A stretch of 64,000 nt of DNA from Sulfomarinibacter sp963741385 (GCA_963741385.1 CAVUHO010000015.1:170187-234186); one strand, 5' to 3'. Positions 50,563-60,513 are shown, numbered from the stretch's first letter. Program-made: numbers and translations. Notes: a model not told the origin generated them from the letters alone.

Positions 50563-52696
50563 GGTTTCGGTACCAGGGCGGCGGCCTGCCGGGTGGCCGC
50601 GGTCGCCGCCTGCAGACGTCCGACCAGGGCCGCGAGCTGGACGCGGGCCGTGTCCCAGTCTTCCGTTTCGGCCGCCTCGCGGACCCCCGGCAGCGACATC
50701 GCCGCGTAGGTGTAGCGCGGCGCGTACAGGGCTGTGCTTGAACCACGGCCGGCCGGGAATTCCGTTTGCCAGGAGGAGCTCGCGCTCGACTCCGAGCAGG
50801 GCGGTATTGAGGGCGGAAAACGAGCCGGCCGCCGGGGCGTTCTCGCCGGTCAGGGCGCCACTCGATCTTCTGCCGCAACACCTCCGCCTCCTGCCGCCAC
50901 CCGTCGACGGCCGCGTCGACCGCTGCCAGATCCAGCTTCTGGTCGACGCCGGGAATAGAGCGGAGGGACGCGACGAATGTCCGAACCGTGGCCGCATACT
51001 GACCGAAGTCGTAGGGGAGGACATTCGCGTTCGCGAGGCGCAGCGCCATCCGCCCCCACACCTCGACCATCGCCGTCATGTAGCGGTAGCCCGGGTCGCC
51101 GAAGTGCTCCATCCAGTAGCGGTCGTCGTACTGCGAGTGGTAGACGCCGTAGGGTCCGTCGAAGGTGAGGTCGGCCACCGGCACGCCGAGGAAGTTGAGG
51201 AAGACCGTGTAGTCCGAACCGCTGCCGAGGTCGTTCTCGATCATCGATTCCGCGCCGCCGTCGTTCGCTGTCGATGACTGCCACGCCTCCAGGAGGTTGG
51301 TGCCGCTGTTCGGGTCGGTGACGTCGCGGGCGACCTCGAGGATCGTCGGGTTGAGGCTGGCGACGGCGCTCGCCGTGAAGGTCGAACCGCTCGTCGAACT
51401 GTCGACGTTGAGGTAGGCAACGGCGCCCCGACCGAGTTCGGCGGCGAACTGCTCGCCCCACTCGGTGGAGCCCGTGAGGTGCCACTCCTCGGCGTCCCAG
51501 CAGGCGAAGACCAGGGTGCGTCGCGGTCGTTGCCCGTTGCGCGCCAGCTGACCCATCACCCGCGCGGCCTCGAGCAGGGTCGCGGTGCCGCTCGATGGGT
51601 CCACCGCGCCATAGACCCAGGCGTCCAGGTGGTTGCCGAGGATGACCATCTCGTCGGGTTTTTCGGAGCCCAGGATGCGCCCCTCGACCACATGGATGGA
51701 TCGCGTTCCGCCGTCCATGTCGACCTCGACGTGCAGCTTTGCCGGGCCGGGGCCGATGTGGTAGGTGATGGGGAGCGCGCCTTGCCAGTCCGGCGGTGCG
51801 ACCGGTCCGCCGAGGTTTTCGAGGATCGGTTGCGCATCGCGCCAGGACATCGGCACGGCCGGAATCCGCGGCACCGAACGCGCCTCGTCCACTGGAATTC
51901 TCTTCGCCCCGTCAAGCGACGGCCAGCCCGGCGTCAGCGGGTCGCCGGGGACGATGAAGTCGTAGGTGATGGCGCCGCGCTGGATGTGACTCGCCGGGCC
52001 CCACGGACCCTTCGGGAAGACGTCGCCCTTGCGGTAGCCGTCATCCATCGGGTCGGAGTAGATGATCAGCGCCGCGACGCCGCGCCGCTCGGCCTCCCAG
52101 GCCTTGAAACCACGATAGCTGTAGGGGTTCGAGTAGCGGACGATGGCGATCTTGCCGCGGGGGTCGATGCCCTGTGCGACCAGTCGGTCGTAGTCCTCGG
52201 GGTTGCCGCTGTGGGCGTAGATGACGTCCGCGGTGACGTCGCCGGAGCCCGACATGCCGAGATAGGTGAGGTCCGCGCCGACTCCGTACGAGTCCTCGTC
52301 CACCGGGTAGCCGTCCTCGGCGAGCGACGCGGTCCACTCGACCGGCTCGACCATCGACACCGCGACCTTTTTCGGCCACGGCATGAGCACATCGTAGCGG
52401 TGCATCTGAACACCCTCGAGGCCCGAGCTGGCAAACTGGTCGCGCACGTACGTGGCGAGCTCGAGGTTCCGGGCGGAGGCCGCCGGGTGGGGCTCCGCGG
52501 TCAGGAGGCGGAAGTGGCGGGCGGTGCTGTCCGGGTCGAGCAGGTCAACCAGCTGTGCTTCGAGGCCGCGCTCGGCGGTGCTCGCCGCCGCGGTGAACCC
52601 GGGAATGCCGGTGGTGTCGGCTGGCGGCGGCTCGTCCGCCGCCACCGCAACGGCGATCAGGAGAACGAAGCCGAAGGCCGGTCCGAGAGCCTTCAT
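50559..52696 (-). CDS. M28 family (glutamate carboxypeptidase II-like) peptidase, two frame changes near 3' end
   Basis: About 711 codons if two shifts are repaired. Signal peptide (FGFVLLIAVAVAADEP), a PA-type insert (YAHSGNPEDYDRLV), then the two-zinc site: GNHLDAWVYGAVDPSSG, FACWDAEEWHLTGSTEW, YLNVDSS and GVYHSQYDD. A transferrin-receptor-like C-terminal helical domain follows. Homology leaves the first frame near 50853-50866, continues in a second frame (LTGENAPAAGSFSALNT ... GIPGRPWFKHS) and changes again at the GGG at 50729-50731, to LYAPRYTYAAMSLPGVREAA and a stop overlapping the permease ATG. Dropping one base of each run restores the whole domain, so indel errors or very recent damage are likely. 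The start overlaps the S9 gene stop (ATGA). Confidence 0.85.
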
Positions 52697-54750
52697 GACC
52701 CGTCGTTCCCGGACGCCGAGCCCTTCGGGACGTAGGCTGCGAACCACGCGAGGATCCGCTCGTACAGGTCCTTGTTGTAGGACGGCGTCGTGAACTCGTG
52801 GAACTCGCCGGGGTAGACCACCAACTCCGTGGTCACGCCGAGCCGTTTGAGGGCCTGGTAGAGCTGCTCGGAGTTGACGATGGGCACGTTCCAGTCCTGC
52901 TCGCCGCCGACGATCAGGGTCGGCGTCACCACCTTGTCGACCTGGTAGTAGGGCGACATCTCCTGGTAGATCTCGGGGTGCTCCCACGGCAGCCCGAGCT
53001 CGCCCTCCCACCACAGCTGATACTCGTCGTGGCCGTAATTGGTGATGTAGAGGGACTCGCTGGCGCCGGTGTAGGCAGCCTTGAAGCGGTCGGTCTTGGT
53101 GATCACGTGGTCGGTCAGAATCCCGCCGTAGGACCAGCCGCCGACGGCCAGGCGATCAGGGTCGGAGTAGCCGCGGGCAATGGCATCGTCGACCGCCGCC
53201 ATCACGTCCTCGAAGTCCTTGCCGCCCCAGGCCAGCCAGATGGCGGTGGAGAAATCCTGGCCGTAGCCGGAGGAACCGCGCGGGTTGGCCATCACCACGA
53301 TGTTGCCGGGCGCAGCGTAGAGCTGGCCCTCGAAGTGGAAGCCGAAGTCGTACTGCATCATCGGTCCGCCGTGGATGCGCAGCACCGTGGGGTAGCGGAC
53401 GCCGTCGACGAACCCCGGCGGTTTGACGATGAAGCCCTCGATCTCGGTGCCGTCCTTGCTCGTGAAGTGGACGTTCTCCACCTCACCGAGCCGGATCCCG
53501 GCCAGAACAGTGTCGTTGGTGTGGGTGATCCGCTCGAGCCCGGTGGAACACTTGAGGAAGACCTCGGGCGGCAGGAGCGGTTCGGAGATCATCGCCGCGA
53601 TGCGGCCGTCGAGGCCGATGTCGAACTCGCCCACCGATCGCGGTCCGCCGATCACCTGCTCGAGAGGGCCGCCGTCGATCGGCACCCGGGCGAGGTACTG
53701 TTCGCCGTCGTCCTCCACCGCCGCCAACACAGCGCGGCCGTCGATCGAAAACTTCGGGAAGAAGACGTTGCGGTCGAGGGACCGGGTGAGGACGATTGTT
53801 TCGCCGCCGGCCGCTGGGGACACCGCCAGGTGGTTGGTGGCATAGACGTTGGCGGCGGTGTCGGTGGCGGCCCTGTGGGCGATCCACTCGCCGTTCGGCG
53901 ACCAGTCCGGAGAGGCGTCGGCGCCTGGGTTGGTGGTGACCTGGATCAGCGTCTGACCCTTGTCGGTGGTGTCGGAGGCGACCACCCAGATGTCGGTGTT
54001 GTAGTTGCTGTCGGGGTCCGCCGAGCGATTGCTGGTGAAGGCGATGCGTTTGCCGTCGGGCGACCAGGCGGGCTCGCTGTCGTCGAAGTCCCCCGAAGTG
54101 ATCTGAGTCATCTTCTCGCTTGCAAGGTCGAGCACGTAGAGGTGGGTCCGCAGGTTATCGAGATAACCCACGACGTCGAGCTTGAACTGGCGCCGAGTGA
54201 TCACCCACGGCGGCGGGTTCTCGGGCTCCTTCTCGCCCTTTGCGACCGCCAGCTGGACGGTGGTCGGGTCCTCGACCACCAGAACCAGGCGTTTCCCGTC
54301 GGGAGACCACGCGTAGTCGTCCACCCCCGATGCGGTGTCGGTGACCATCACTGCCTCGCCGCCCTCGCGGAACAGCGTCCACACCTGATCCTCGCCGTCC
54401 TCGGGAGCGGCGATGAACGCCAGGAATCGGTTGTCGGGGCTCCAGCGCGGGTTCGACGCGGACCGGTCCTCAGAGGTCATCGGCACTGCTTCGCCACCAG
54501 TGCTCGGGACCATCCAGATGCGGCTCGTCAACTCGTCCTTCTCGAGGTCCGAGGTGCTGACCGTGTAGGCCACCCAGCGCCCGTCGGGGCTGATCTGCGG
54601 GTCATCGACCCCGAGGATCCGAAAGTAGTCGTCGACCTCCAGCGGGCGCGGCGCGGGCGCCGCTTCGTCCGCGGCGAGGGCGGCGCCGAACGGGGCGCTG
54701 ATGATGAGGGTGGCTGCGACGATGGTGAGTTTCGACAGGCGGTTGTTCAT
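52693..54750 (-). CDS. S9C-type dipeptidyl/acylaminoacyl peptidase, exported
   Basis: 685 residues. ATG 54750 has AGAGGAGAGACC before it and starts a signal peptide (LTIVAATLIISAPFGAALAA). An N-terminal seven-bladed propeller has PD40 motifs (ISPDGRWVAYTV, PRWSPDNRFLAFI, YAWSPDGKRLVLV, PAWSPDGKRIAFT). The C-terminal hydrolase has GGWSYGG with the nucleophilic Ser, Asp in GGEQDWNVPI and His in YPGEFHEF. It degrades peptides outside the cytoplasm. First gene of an overlapping operon with the M28 peptidase and APC permease. Confidence 0.93.
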   Translation of the reverse strand: MNNRLSKLTIVAATLIISAPFGAALAADEAAPAPRPLEVDDYFRILGVDDPQISPDGRWVAYTVSTSDLEKDELTSRIWMVPSTGGEAVPMTSEDRSASNPRWSPDNRFLAFIAAPEDGEDQVWTLFREGGEAVMVTDTASGVDDYAWSPDGKRLVLVVEDPTTVQLAVAKGEKEPENPPPWVITRRQFKLDVVGYLDNLRTHLYVLDLASEKMTQITSGDFDDSEPAWSPDGKRIAFTSNRSADPDSNYNTDIWVVASDTTDKGQTLIQVTTNPGADASPDWSPNGEWIAHRAATDTAANVYATNHLAVSPAAGGETIVLTRSLDRNVFFPKFSIDGRAVLAAVEDDGEQYLARVPIDGGPLEQVIGGPRSVGEFDIGLDGRIAAMISEPLLPPEVFLKCSTGLERITHTNDTVLAGIRLGEVENVHFTSKDGTEIEGFIVKPPGFVDGVRYPTVLRIHGGPMMQYDFGFHFEGQLYAAPGNIVVMANPRGSSGYGQDFSTAIWLAWGGKDFEDVMAAVDDAIARGYSDPDRLAVGGWSYGGILTDHVITKTDRFKAAYTGASESLYITNYGHDEYQLWWEGELGLPWEHPEIYQEMSPYYQVDKVVTPTLIVGGEQDWNVPIVNSEQLYQALKRLGVTTELVVYPGEFHEFTTPSYNKDLYERILAWFAAYVPKGSASGNDGS

Positions 54751-55450
54751 GGTCTCTCCTCTTTTCGGTGGATGGTGGTCGCATTTCGTGCCGGTACGGG
54801 CCGGACTTGCGGCGGGGAACGGGAGAATTTTCGAGAGGCGAGCCAACCCTCTGAAACTGTCATCCCGAGCGAGCGCAGCGAGCCGAGGGATCTGAGGGAA
54901 GCGAACGAATCCTCTGAAACTGTCATCCCGAGCGAGCACAGCGAGCCGAGGGATCTGGGAGGGGGCTTCCGGGAGGTCGTTACATGGAACCCCCACCCAG
55001 ATCCCTCCGCTCGGTCGCTCCGCTCCCTCGGTCGGGATGACAGAAGGGGGAAGTCGCTCCGCTCCCTCGGTCGGGATGACAGAAGGGGGAATTTGCTCCG
55101 CTCCCTCGGTCGGGATGACAGAAGGGGGAATTTGCTCCGCTCCCTCGGTCGGGATGACAGAAGGGGGAATTTGCTCCGCTCCCTCGGTCGGGATGACAGA
55201 AGGGGGAAGTCGCTCCGCTCCCTCGGTCGGGATGACAGAGGGGGGGAAGTGGCGTGGCTCTTTCGGTCGAGTGGCCGGGAGGGACGATTGCTCGAGGGAC
55301 GCCCTGAAAATGATCATGTGACGCGGAAAACTCTACCACGAACCGGTCTTCGCCCTGATCGCAGGGCAAGCTCCCCAGATGGATGGTGTGCCTGGAGGGA
55401 CTCCGTGTCCGGGGATTGCAGCATCCCACAGTTTCACATATCCTGTGGAA
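54751..55450. repeat. 700-bp spacer with amplified TCATCCCGA palindromic element
   Basis: Two left-arm copies (ACTGTCATCCCGAGCGAGCG at 54857 and a GAGCACAG variant at about 54919), each running to GAGCCGAGGGATCTG. A right arm starts CCCAGATCCCTCCGCTCGGT (about 54998), followed by six 39-bp direct repeats of CTCCCTCGGTCGGGATGACA type starting at 55023, 55062, 55101, 55140, 55179 and 55218. Bases 55265-55450 hold the S9 gene-distal spacer and the promoter region of the TA operon; no gene is seen. Confidence 0.88.
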
Positions 55451-55681
55451 ATGAAGAACGTCACGATCGCTCTGGATGAGTCGCTGCTCCGCGAGGCGCG
55501 CCGTGTCGCCGCGGACCAATCAACCACGCTCAATGCCATGATCCGGGATTTTCTCCAGCAGCTCACCGAGCGCGAGTCCCAGGCCACTCAGGCGCGCCAG
55601 CGCATCGTCGAGCTGTGCCGGGGATCCCAGGCCGAGGTCGGGCCGAAAACCTGGACGCGGGATGAGCTCCATGAGCGTTGA
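55451..55681 (+). CDS. VapB-like ribbon-helix-helix antitoxin
   Basis: 76 residues. MKNVTIALDESLLREARRVA is the beta-strand plus helix of an RHH/MetJ-Arc fold, followed by STTLNAMIRDFLQQLTE and a C-terminal tail that would wrap the toxin. ATG 55451 is chosen because the fold begins there; earlier in-frame starts add unrelated residues. It overlaps the PIN toxin gene by 20 bp, the usual type II toxin-antitoxin arrangement, and should autoregulate the pair. Confidence 0.85.
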   Translation: MKNVTIALDESLLREARRVAADQSTTLNAMIRDFLQQLTERESQATQARQRIVELCRGSQAEVGPKTWTRDELHER

Positions 55682-56132
55682 GGCTGTTCTCGACACCAGC
55701 GTGCTGATCTACGCCGTGTCGTCAGCCCCTGCCGAGGCGGTGAAGAAGGGGCGGGCGTTGGAGCTCATCGTTCAAACCGACTTCGGTCTTTCCGCACAGG
55801 TGCTGCAGGAGTTCTACGTGACCGTGACCCGGAAGATCGCCAAAACCCTGACTCCGGATGTCGCAGTGGCACTTCTCGATGATCTCAGGCGCTTCCCCAT
55901 CGTTCCGACGGACTATCCGCTCATCGTCGCCGGCGTCGAGTTTTCCTTGCGCTTCGGGATCTCTTACTGGGACGGCGCGATCATTGCGGCTGCCGAGCGC
56001 CTCGGCGCCACGACCCTGTACACGGAGGACCTGAACCACGGCCAGCGCTACGGTTCGGTCCAGGCGATCAATCCCTTTGTGCCGATGACACCCGACAGCG
56101 TGCACGAGACGAAGATTTCGTCGTACGAATAA
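55662..56132 (+). CDS. VapC-like PIN-domain toxin ribonuclease
   Basis: 156 residues (153 if ATG 55671 is used). PIN catalytic acids: Asp in AVLDTSVLIYA, Glu in VLQEFYVTV, Asp in SYWDGAIIAAA and Asp in YTEDLNHGQ. It is expected to cleave RNA when released from the antitoxin. Its frame overlaps the antitoxin by 20 bp. The 3' end lies 78 bp from the convergent 3' end of a wHTH-STAND-WD40 gene; the second toxin-antitoxin pair has the same relation to the second giant. Confidence 0.88.
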   Translation: MSSMSVEAVLDTSVLIYAVSSAPAEAVKKGRALELIVQTDFGLSAQVLQEFYVTVTRKIAKTLTPDVAVALLDDLRRFPIVPTDYPLIVAGVEFSLRFGISYWDGAIIAAAERLGATTLYTEDLNHGQRYGSVQAINPFVPMTPDSVHETKISSYE

Positions 56133-56210
56133 CTCATCGCTCCCGCATGCTTGCTTCAAGACCCTCCCTCGACGAACGTGTCCCGATGGAACGCCCAGGG
56201 CGAAGCCGGA

Positions 56211-59200
56211 TCACCACGTCGGCACCGTCTCCCACCCCGGGAACGGATCGTGGGTCAGCGTCCAGCCGGTTGGCGATTCTTCGTCGCGGACGACGCGAAG
56301 ATTGGTGAGGGTCTTGAGCTTGGCGATGAGTTCGTCGTGCGGCAGGGTGTGGAGCGGAGGTTTGGAAAGATCGGGCATGGGCCAGAGGCGGACCGTCTTG
56401 TCAATGCTGCCCGATGCAACCCAACGTCCGAGCGGATCGATGTCGAGGGCTATCACGGCCTGCTCATGGCCATGCAGCACCCACGGCTCTTCACCAGTTG
56501 CGGGTCCAACTCGGACCGTCCCGTCAGCATCGCCAGTGACGACGATGGTTCCCTCAGCGTTGAGAGCCAGTGACCAAATTTGGCTACCGTGAGTATTGAG
56601 TACTGTTGACACTCCCGTATCGAGGTCGACAAATACAGCCCGCCCCGGGTCATCACCCGAGGGTGAAGTCAATAAAAGGACGCGCCGTGCGGATTTTGAC
56701 GCGACGAAACCCTCGAAGGTGCCCTCCTGAATCAAGGAATTCATTCCGGTTTCGAGGTCCCACCGCCGGAGACCGGTTGCGTCGAGTGCCAAGAGTTGGT
56801 TGTTGCCGACAAATACTGGCTGGGCGGAGTGAACAGTATCCCCTTTGGCAAGCTCAGCCACACGCTCACGCTTCGTGAGGTCCCAGATATCGATCTTTCG
56901 AAGCTCGGGGTTCCAATCTCCGCACGTTGCGGCCGCCATCTGACCATCTTGGCTTATCGCGAGGTCGAAGTACTGTTTACACGATTCTGAGAGGGGGAAT
57001 ACATAGGTCGATTCGTCGTCGAGAGACACGGAGTGGATCCCAAGCCTGGGCCCACCGCTTACCAGAAGCTTGCTGCCATCTGAATTCGTCGCCAGAACCT
57101 CGATGAACGCATACGCCGTCGGATCAAAGACGGCATGTCCCGACGACGGTGCAACTCCTTCGAGAGGCCAAAGCTTGACCGTTCCGTCGCCAGCCCCAGC
57201 CGCAGAGGCAAGCCAGCTTCCATCGGGTGCAAAGAGAACATCGTTCACCCTGTCGGTGTGCTGACGAATAATGATCGGATACGGGCGTGCAAGAGGCCAC
57301 ATGCCGAGGCCAGAGAGGTGTGGCACGGCCAGCCATTTCCCGTCAGGTTGGAATGCGGGCATATAAAACTGGTTGACCGCGCCTCGGAGAAGTCTCAGCG
57401 GTTCGGCATCTGCCGGTGCTGAGAGACTCCACAATCGAGGCGCCTGATCTCCGCCGATTCTGACGAACCGGCCACCGTCGTGGTCCGGAATAACCGAGGA
57501 CATCGGCTCTCTTCGCCCAACGTCCGTCCGGCGCAAAAATCTCAACTCACCCGAATCGACGGCCCAGATCCAAAATTGACAGTCATCGCCCGTCTGGATT
57601 TCACCCGCTGTGCCCCACCACACCGCACGCAGGGAGTTGCCGTCTTCAGTGAACCGCAAAAACCCGTTTGGCGGACCAGGAACACTCTCGGTGGGAGGTC
57701 CTTCTGTCAGCGGCCATAGCCGAATATTGCCCCCGACAGTGGCCGAAGCGACGAATCGGCCGAGCGGGTCCACCGCGAGCCGATTGATCGAATCCTTCTC
57801 CCTGCCCAGAAACCGCGGCTGGGACAAACCCCTTTGCTCAATATTCGTGATGAATATGTCGTGACCTGTTGTCGTCGCGACGAATCGACCCTTGCGAGTG
57901 TCCAATTCGCTGAAACACCGGCCGTCGTCGGTTTCGATATCGAATTCGCGGGTCCCGAGCCGGGTAAGCTGGCCGTCAAATCCCAGACTGTCGACGTTCA
58001 AACCGCATTTGCCCTCAGGCGCCAAAATCATCAATTTTCGATCGTCTGGAATCATCGCGACGCCGAGGCCGGGAGTCTTTTGGATATACGGTGCCTCTGC
58101 GATGATCCGGCCTTCCGAAGCCGAAAACAGCATGATCCGCTTCGTGAATGGTTCCCCTGATTGATTTTGCCCCCAATCCAGCAGGACAAACAGGTCGGAA
58201 TCCTCGCCATACGGGGGAGTAAAGGTGTTCTCATGGCCCTCGGTGCCCTCCAGGGGCGCGCTCGAACCATCTGCACCAATCAAGCGCACGGGACCGTCCC
58301 CAGCGGCTTGGTATGCCTGGGTGAGCCATTGACCGTCTGAGGTGAATCGGACTTGGTTCGTTGGCTTTTCGTTGACGACAAAAACAGTCGGCCCCTTCCA
58401 CAGCGCCCCCATCGCGAGCATTCTCGCGGCGAGTGAATCGGAAAGCTCGAGGCTGGCGATCGTGTGGGCCAGGGCGGCTGTCGGGTAACTCTCCAACTCG
58501 AGCTGGCCGAGGGCAACGAGTTCGGCCGCCTCGGCGCGATTCGTCTCTCGCACACTCTGGCGCCACAGCACGGTTGTGACTGTGGTGACCACCACGGCCA
58601 GCAGCAGGGCGGCAGCAACCACAAGCCTTCGTCGACGCCTCCGCCATTTGGCGTGAGCAATCATCGCGATCGCGAAGTCTTCTTCCAGCTCGGTCAATCC
58701 CCCTGGATAGCGGTCATGCCACAGACGGAACTCTCGAAAGGCCGCACCGGTCCAGAGAAAATCGTTCGTTCGATCGTGGTCATCCCAGATCCGGGCGGCT
58801 TGGCGAAGTTCATCCCTGATCCGTGCCGCGTCTGCGTCTTGCGTCTGCCACCCGACCAGCCGCGGCCAGGAGATGAGCAGCGATTCGTGGACGATTTCGA
58901 CTCGATGGCAACCGTCGCCTTCGGCTTTCTCCTCCTCGAAGGAAGTCAAGAGACGGGCGTCGATCAGCCGCCGCAGCACGTCACGTGCCTCATCGCGATC
59001 GGAAACTGAAAAAACGGACATGAGGCCGTCGACCGAACGGGCAGCCCGTGTGCCCTGCGAGGTGACCAGGTTTCGGAAGATCTCACGAACTATCGGCCGC
59101 CGCGCGTTACCGATCGATTGCATGGTGGACTCGGCGTGACGGGCGAGCGCACCGCCGACCCCGCCGATATCGCTGTACGCCTGCCGGGTGAGGGTCTTGT

Positions 59201-60338
59201 TTTCCCGATCGCGTTTGTCCCACAGGCGCCCAACCGCAAAAGCGAGCAGCGGCAACGCCCCCCGCTCGCCCTCGACCTCCGCGATCATCTCTGAAGCCAG
59301 TCGATCATCCTCGAAATCGAAGTCGAATCGTCGTCCCGGTTCGACCAAGGCGCGTTTCAAGGAGTCCGAATTCGGCTGTTGGAGAGCAAACAGTCCATCC
59401 AAAACTGGATGAAGCCAATCGAGCGACTGGCATCGATAAAGAAAATCGTCGCGCAGGCTCAGGAGAACGTGAATGTCGGCCTCTCGCGCAAGACGACTCA
59501 CGAGCTCCGCGAATCGGTGCTGGGTCTCCGCAGGGTTGAGAGTGAAAAGTTCTTCGAACTGATCGACGATCAGCAGTGCCCGGTCATGTTGCTCACGCCA
59601 TCGAGTGAAGAGGTGAACGGCGTTCCGCTCGAACTCGGTTGCCCTGGAGAACGCTTCAGCGTCGCCTTCGAAAGCTGGAGCCAATGCCCTGGCTAGCGCC
59701 GCAAACGGCGCCTCGCCGGGCTGGCAGATGAGAATGCCCCACCCCTCCGGTTTCGCCGGGATCACCCCCGCCCGAATGAACGAGCTCTTCCCAACTCCGG
59801 ACGGACCGATCACCGCCAGCAGGCGGCGGCTCGTGACCTTCCGCCACATCTGGACGACCTCATTCTCGCGGCCGAAGAAGAACTCCGCGTCGTCCTCGGT
59901 GAAGGCGGCAAGGCCGGGGTAGGGGCTGAGATCTTCGTTGGTAACAAGGCGCGCCGGTGACGGGAACTGGGCAACCGTGCCCGCAGGCCGCTCTTCCACC
60001 GTCACCGGCACCATCAATCGGTAGCCGCGGCGGTAGATGGTCTCGATGAAGGACGGGTTCCTCGCGTCATCGCCGAGGGCGGTTCTGATTTCATTGATGG
60101 CGTGGGTGAGGGTGTTGTCGGCGATGAACTCGGTTGCCCACACCCGGTCGATGATCTCGAACCGCGTCACCACCTCGCCCGCCCGCTCGGCCAGACACAC
60201 CAGCACATCCATCACCTTGAGCTCGAGCTGGATCGTCGTGTCGCCCCGGGAGACGCGGTTCAGCGACGGCTCAATTAGCCATTCGCCGATTCGGAAAGAT
60301 CCTCCGGCCGCAACCGGCTTCTCGAATTGTCTGGACAT
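56211..60338 (-). CDS. wHTH-nSTAND NTPase-TM-WD40 giant protein
   Basis: 1375 residues. Residues 15-110 are an OmpR/CadC-type winged helix (LELKVMDVLVCLAERAGEVV, TLTHAINEIRTALGD, IETIYRRGYRLM). A STAND NTPase follows: PYPGLAAFTEDDAEFFFGRE entry motif, Walker A GPSGVGKSS at 178-186 and Walker B RALLIVDQFEELF. A single TM helix after an Arg cluster (LVVAAALLLAVVVTTVTTVLW, about 565-590) leads to a WD40 propeller filling the rest, ending LWPMPDLSKPPLHTLPHDEL. The topology suggests DNA binding and NTPase inside and a sensor propeller outside. Known relatives are annotated as transcription regulators; a defence role is possible but unproven. The 3' end faces a PIN toxin gene. Confidence 0.92.
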   Translation of the reverse strand: MSRQFEKPVAAGGSFRIGEWLIEPSLNRVSRGDTTIQLELKVMDVLVCLAERAGEVVTRFEIIDRVWATEFIADNTLTHAINEIRTALGDDARNPSFIETIYRRGYRLMVPVTVEERPAGTVAQFPSPARLVTNEDLSPYPGLAAFTEDDAEFFFGRENEVVQMWRKVTSRRLLAVIGPSGVGKSSFIRAGVIPAKPEGWGILICQPGEAPFAALARALAPAFEGDAEAFSRATEFERNAVHLFTRWREQHDRALLIVDQFEELFTLNPAETQHRFAELVSRLAREADIHVLLSLRDDFLYRCQSLDWLHPVLDGLFALQQPNSDSLKRALVEPGRRFDFDFEDDRLASEMIAEVEGERGALPLLAFAVGRLWDKRDRENKTLTRQAYSDIGGVGGALARHAESTMQSIGNARRPIVREIFRNLVTSQGTRAARSVDGLMSVFSVSDRDEARDVLRRLIDARLLTSFEEEKAEGDGCHRVEIVHESLLISWPRLVGWQTQDADAARIRDELRQAARIWDDHDRTNDFLWTGAAFREFRLWHDRYPGGLTELEEDFAIAMIAHAKWRRRRRRLVVAAALLLAVVVTTVTTVLWRQSVRETNRAEAAELVALGQLELESYPTAALAHTIASLELSDSLAARMLAMGALWKGPTVFVVNEKPTNQVRFTSDGQWLTQAYQAAGDGPVRLIGADGSSAPLEGTEGHENTFTPPYGEDSDLFVLLDWGQNQSGEPFTKRIMLFSASEGRIIAEAPYIQKTPGLGVAMIPDDRKLMILAPEGKCGLNVDSLGFDGQLTRLGTREFDIETDDGRCFSELDTRKGRFVATTTGHDIFITNIEQRGLSQPRFLGREKDSINRLAVDPLGRFVASATVGGNIRLWPLTEGPPTESVPGPPNGFLRFTEDGNSLRAVWWGTAGEIQTGDDCQFWIWAVDSGELRFLRRTDVGRREPMSSVIPDHDGGRFVRIGGDQAPRLWSLSAPADAEPLRLLRGAVNQFYMPAFQPDGKWLAVPHLSGLGMWPLARPYPIIIRQHTDRVNDVLFAPDGSWLASAAGAGDGTVKLWPLEGVAPSSGHAVFDPTAYAFIEVLATNSDGSKLLVSGGPRLGIHSVSLDDESTYVFPLSESCKQYFDLAISQDGQMAAATCGDWNPELRKIDIWDLTKRERVAELAKGDTVHSAQPVFVGNNQLLALDATGLRRWDLETGMNSLIQEGTFEGFVASKSARRVLLLTSPSGDDPGRAVFVDLDTGVSTVLNTHGSQIWSLALNAEGTIVVTGDADGTVRVGPATGEEPWVLHGHEQAVIALDIDPLGRWVASGSIDKTVRLWPMPDLSKPPLHTLPHDELIAKLKTLTNLRVVRDEESPTGWTLTHDPFPGWETVPTW

Positions 60339-60393
60339 CTTGGGATCATTCTATCGGGCCGGATCAGAGATGCAATCAAATCGTCTGCGGCAA

Positions 60394-60434
60394 TCACCGC
60401 GTCGGCACCGTCTGCCAGCCGGGGACGGGTCCGA
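60394..60434 (-). pseudogene. C-terminal codons of a lost third STAND-WD40 paralogue
   Basis: On the minus strand the bases read VGPVPGWQTVPTR and stop. The flanking giants end VGPFPGWETVPEW-stop and DPFPGWETVPTW-stop. No upstream homology continues, so only about 13 codons survive, between the start of the first giant and the second toxin-antitoxin operon. Confidence 0.75.
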
Positions 60435-60513
60435 CGGCAGAATATTCAACCCGGGAAGGCACTGGAATCAAATGCCGGAACTGCTGTGTTAGGATTTAAT
60501 ACAGGAGGTCGTT

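Noticed and set aside
52798..55479. 893-codon plus-strand frame over the S9 peptidase and its upstream repeats
   Set aside because: Low-complexity Val/Arg/Gly/His translation, antisense to a complete S9 peptidase with signal peptide and catalytic triad.
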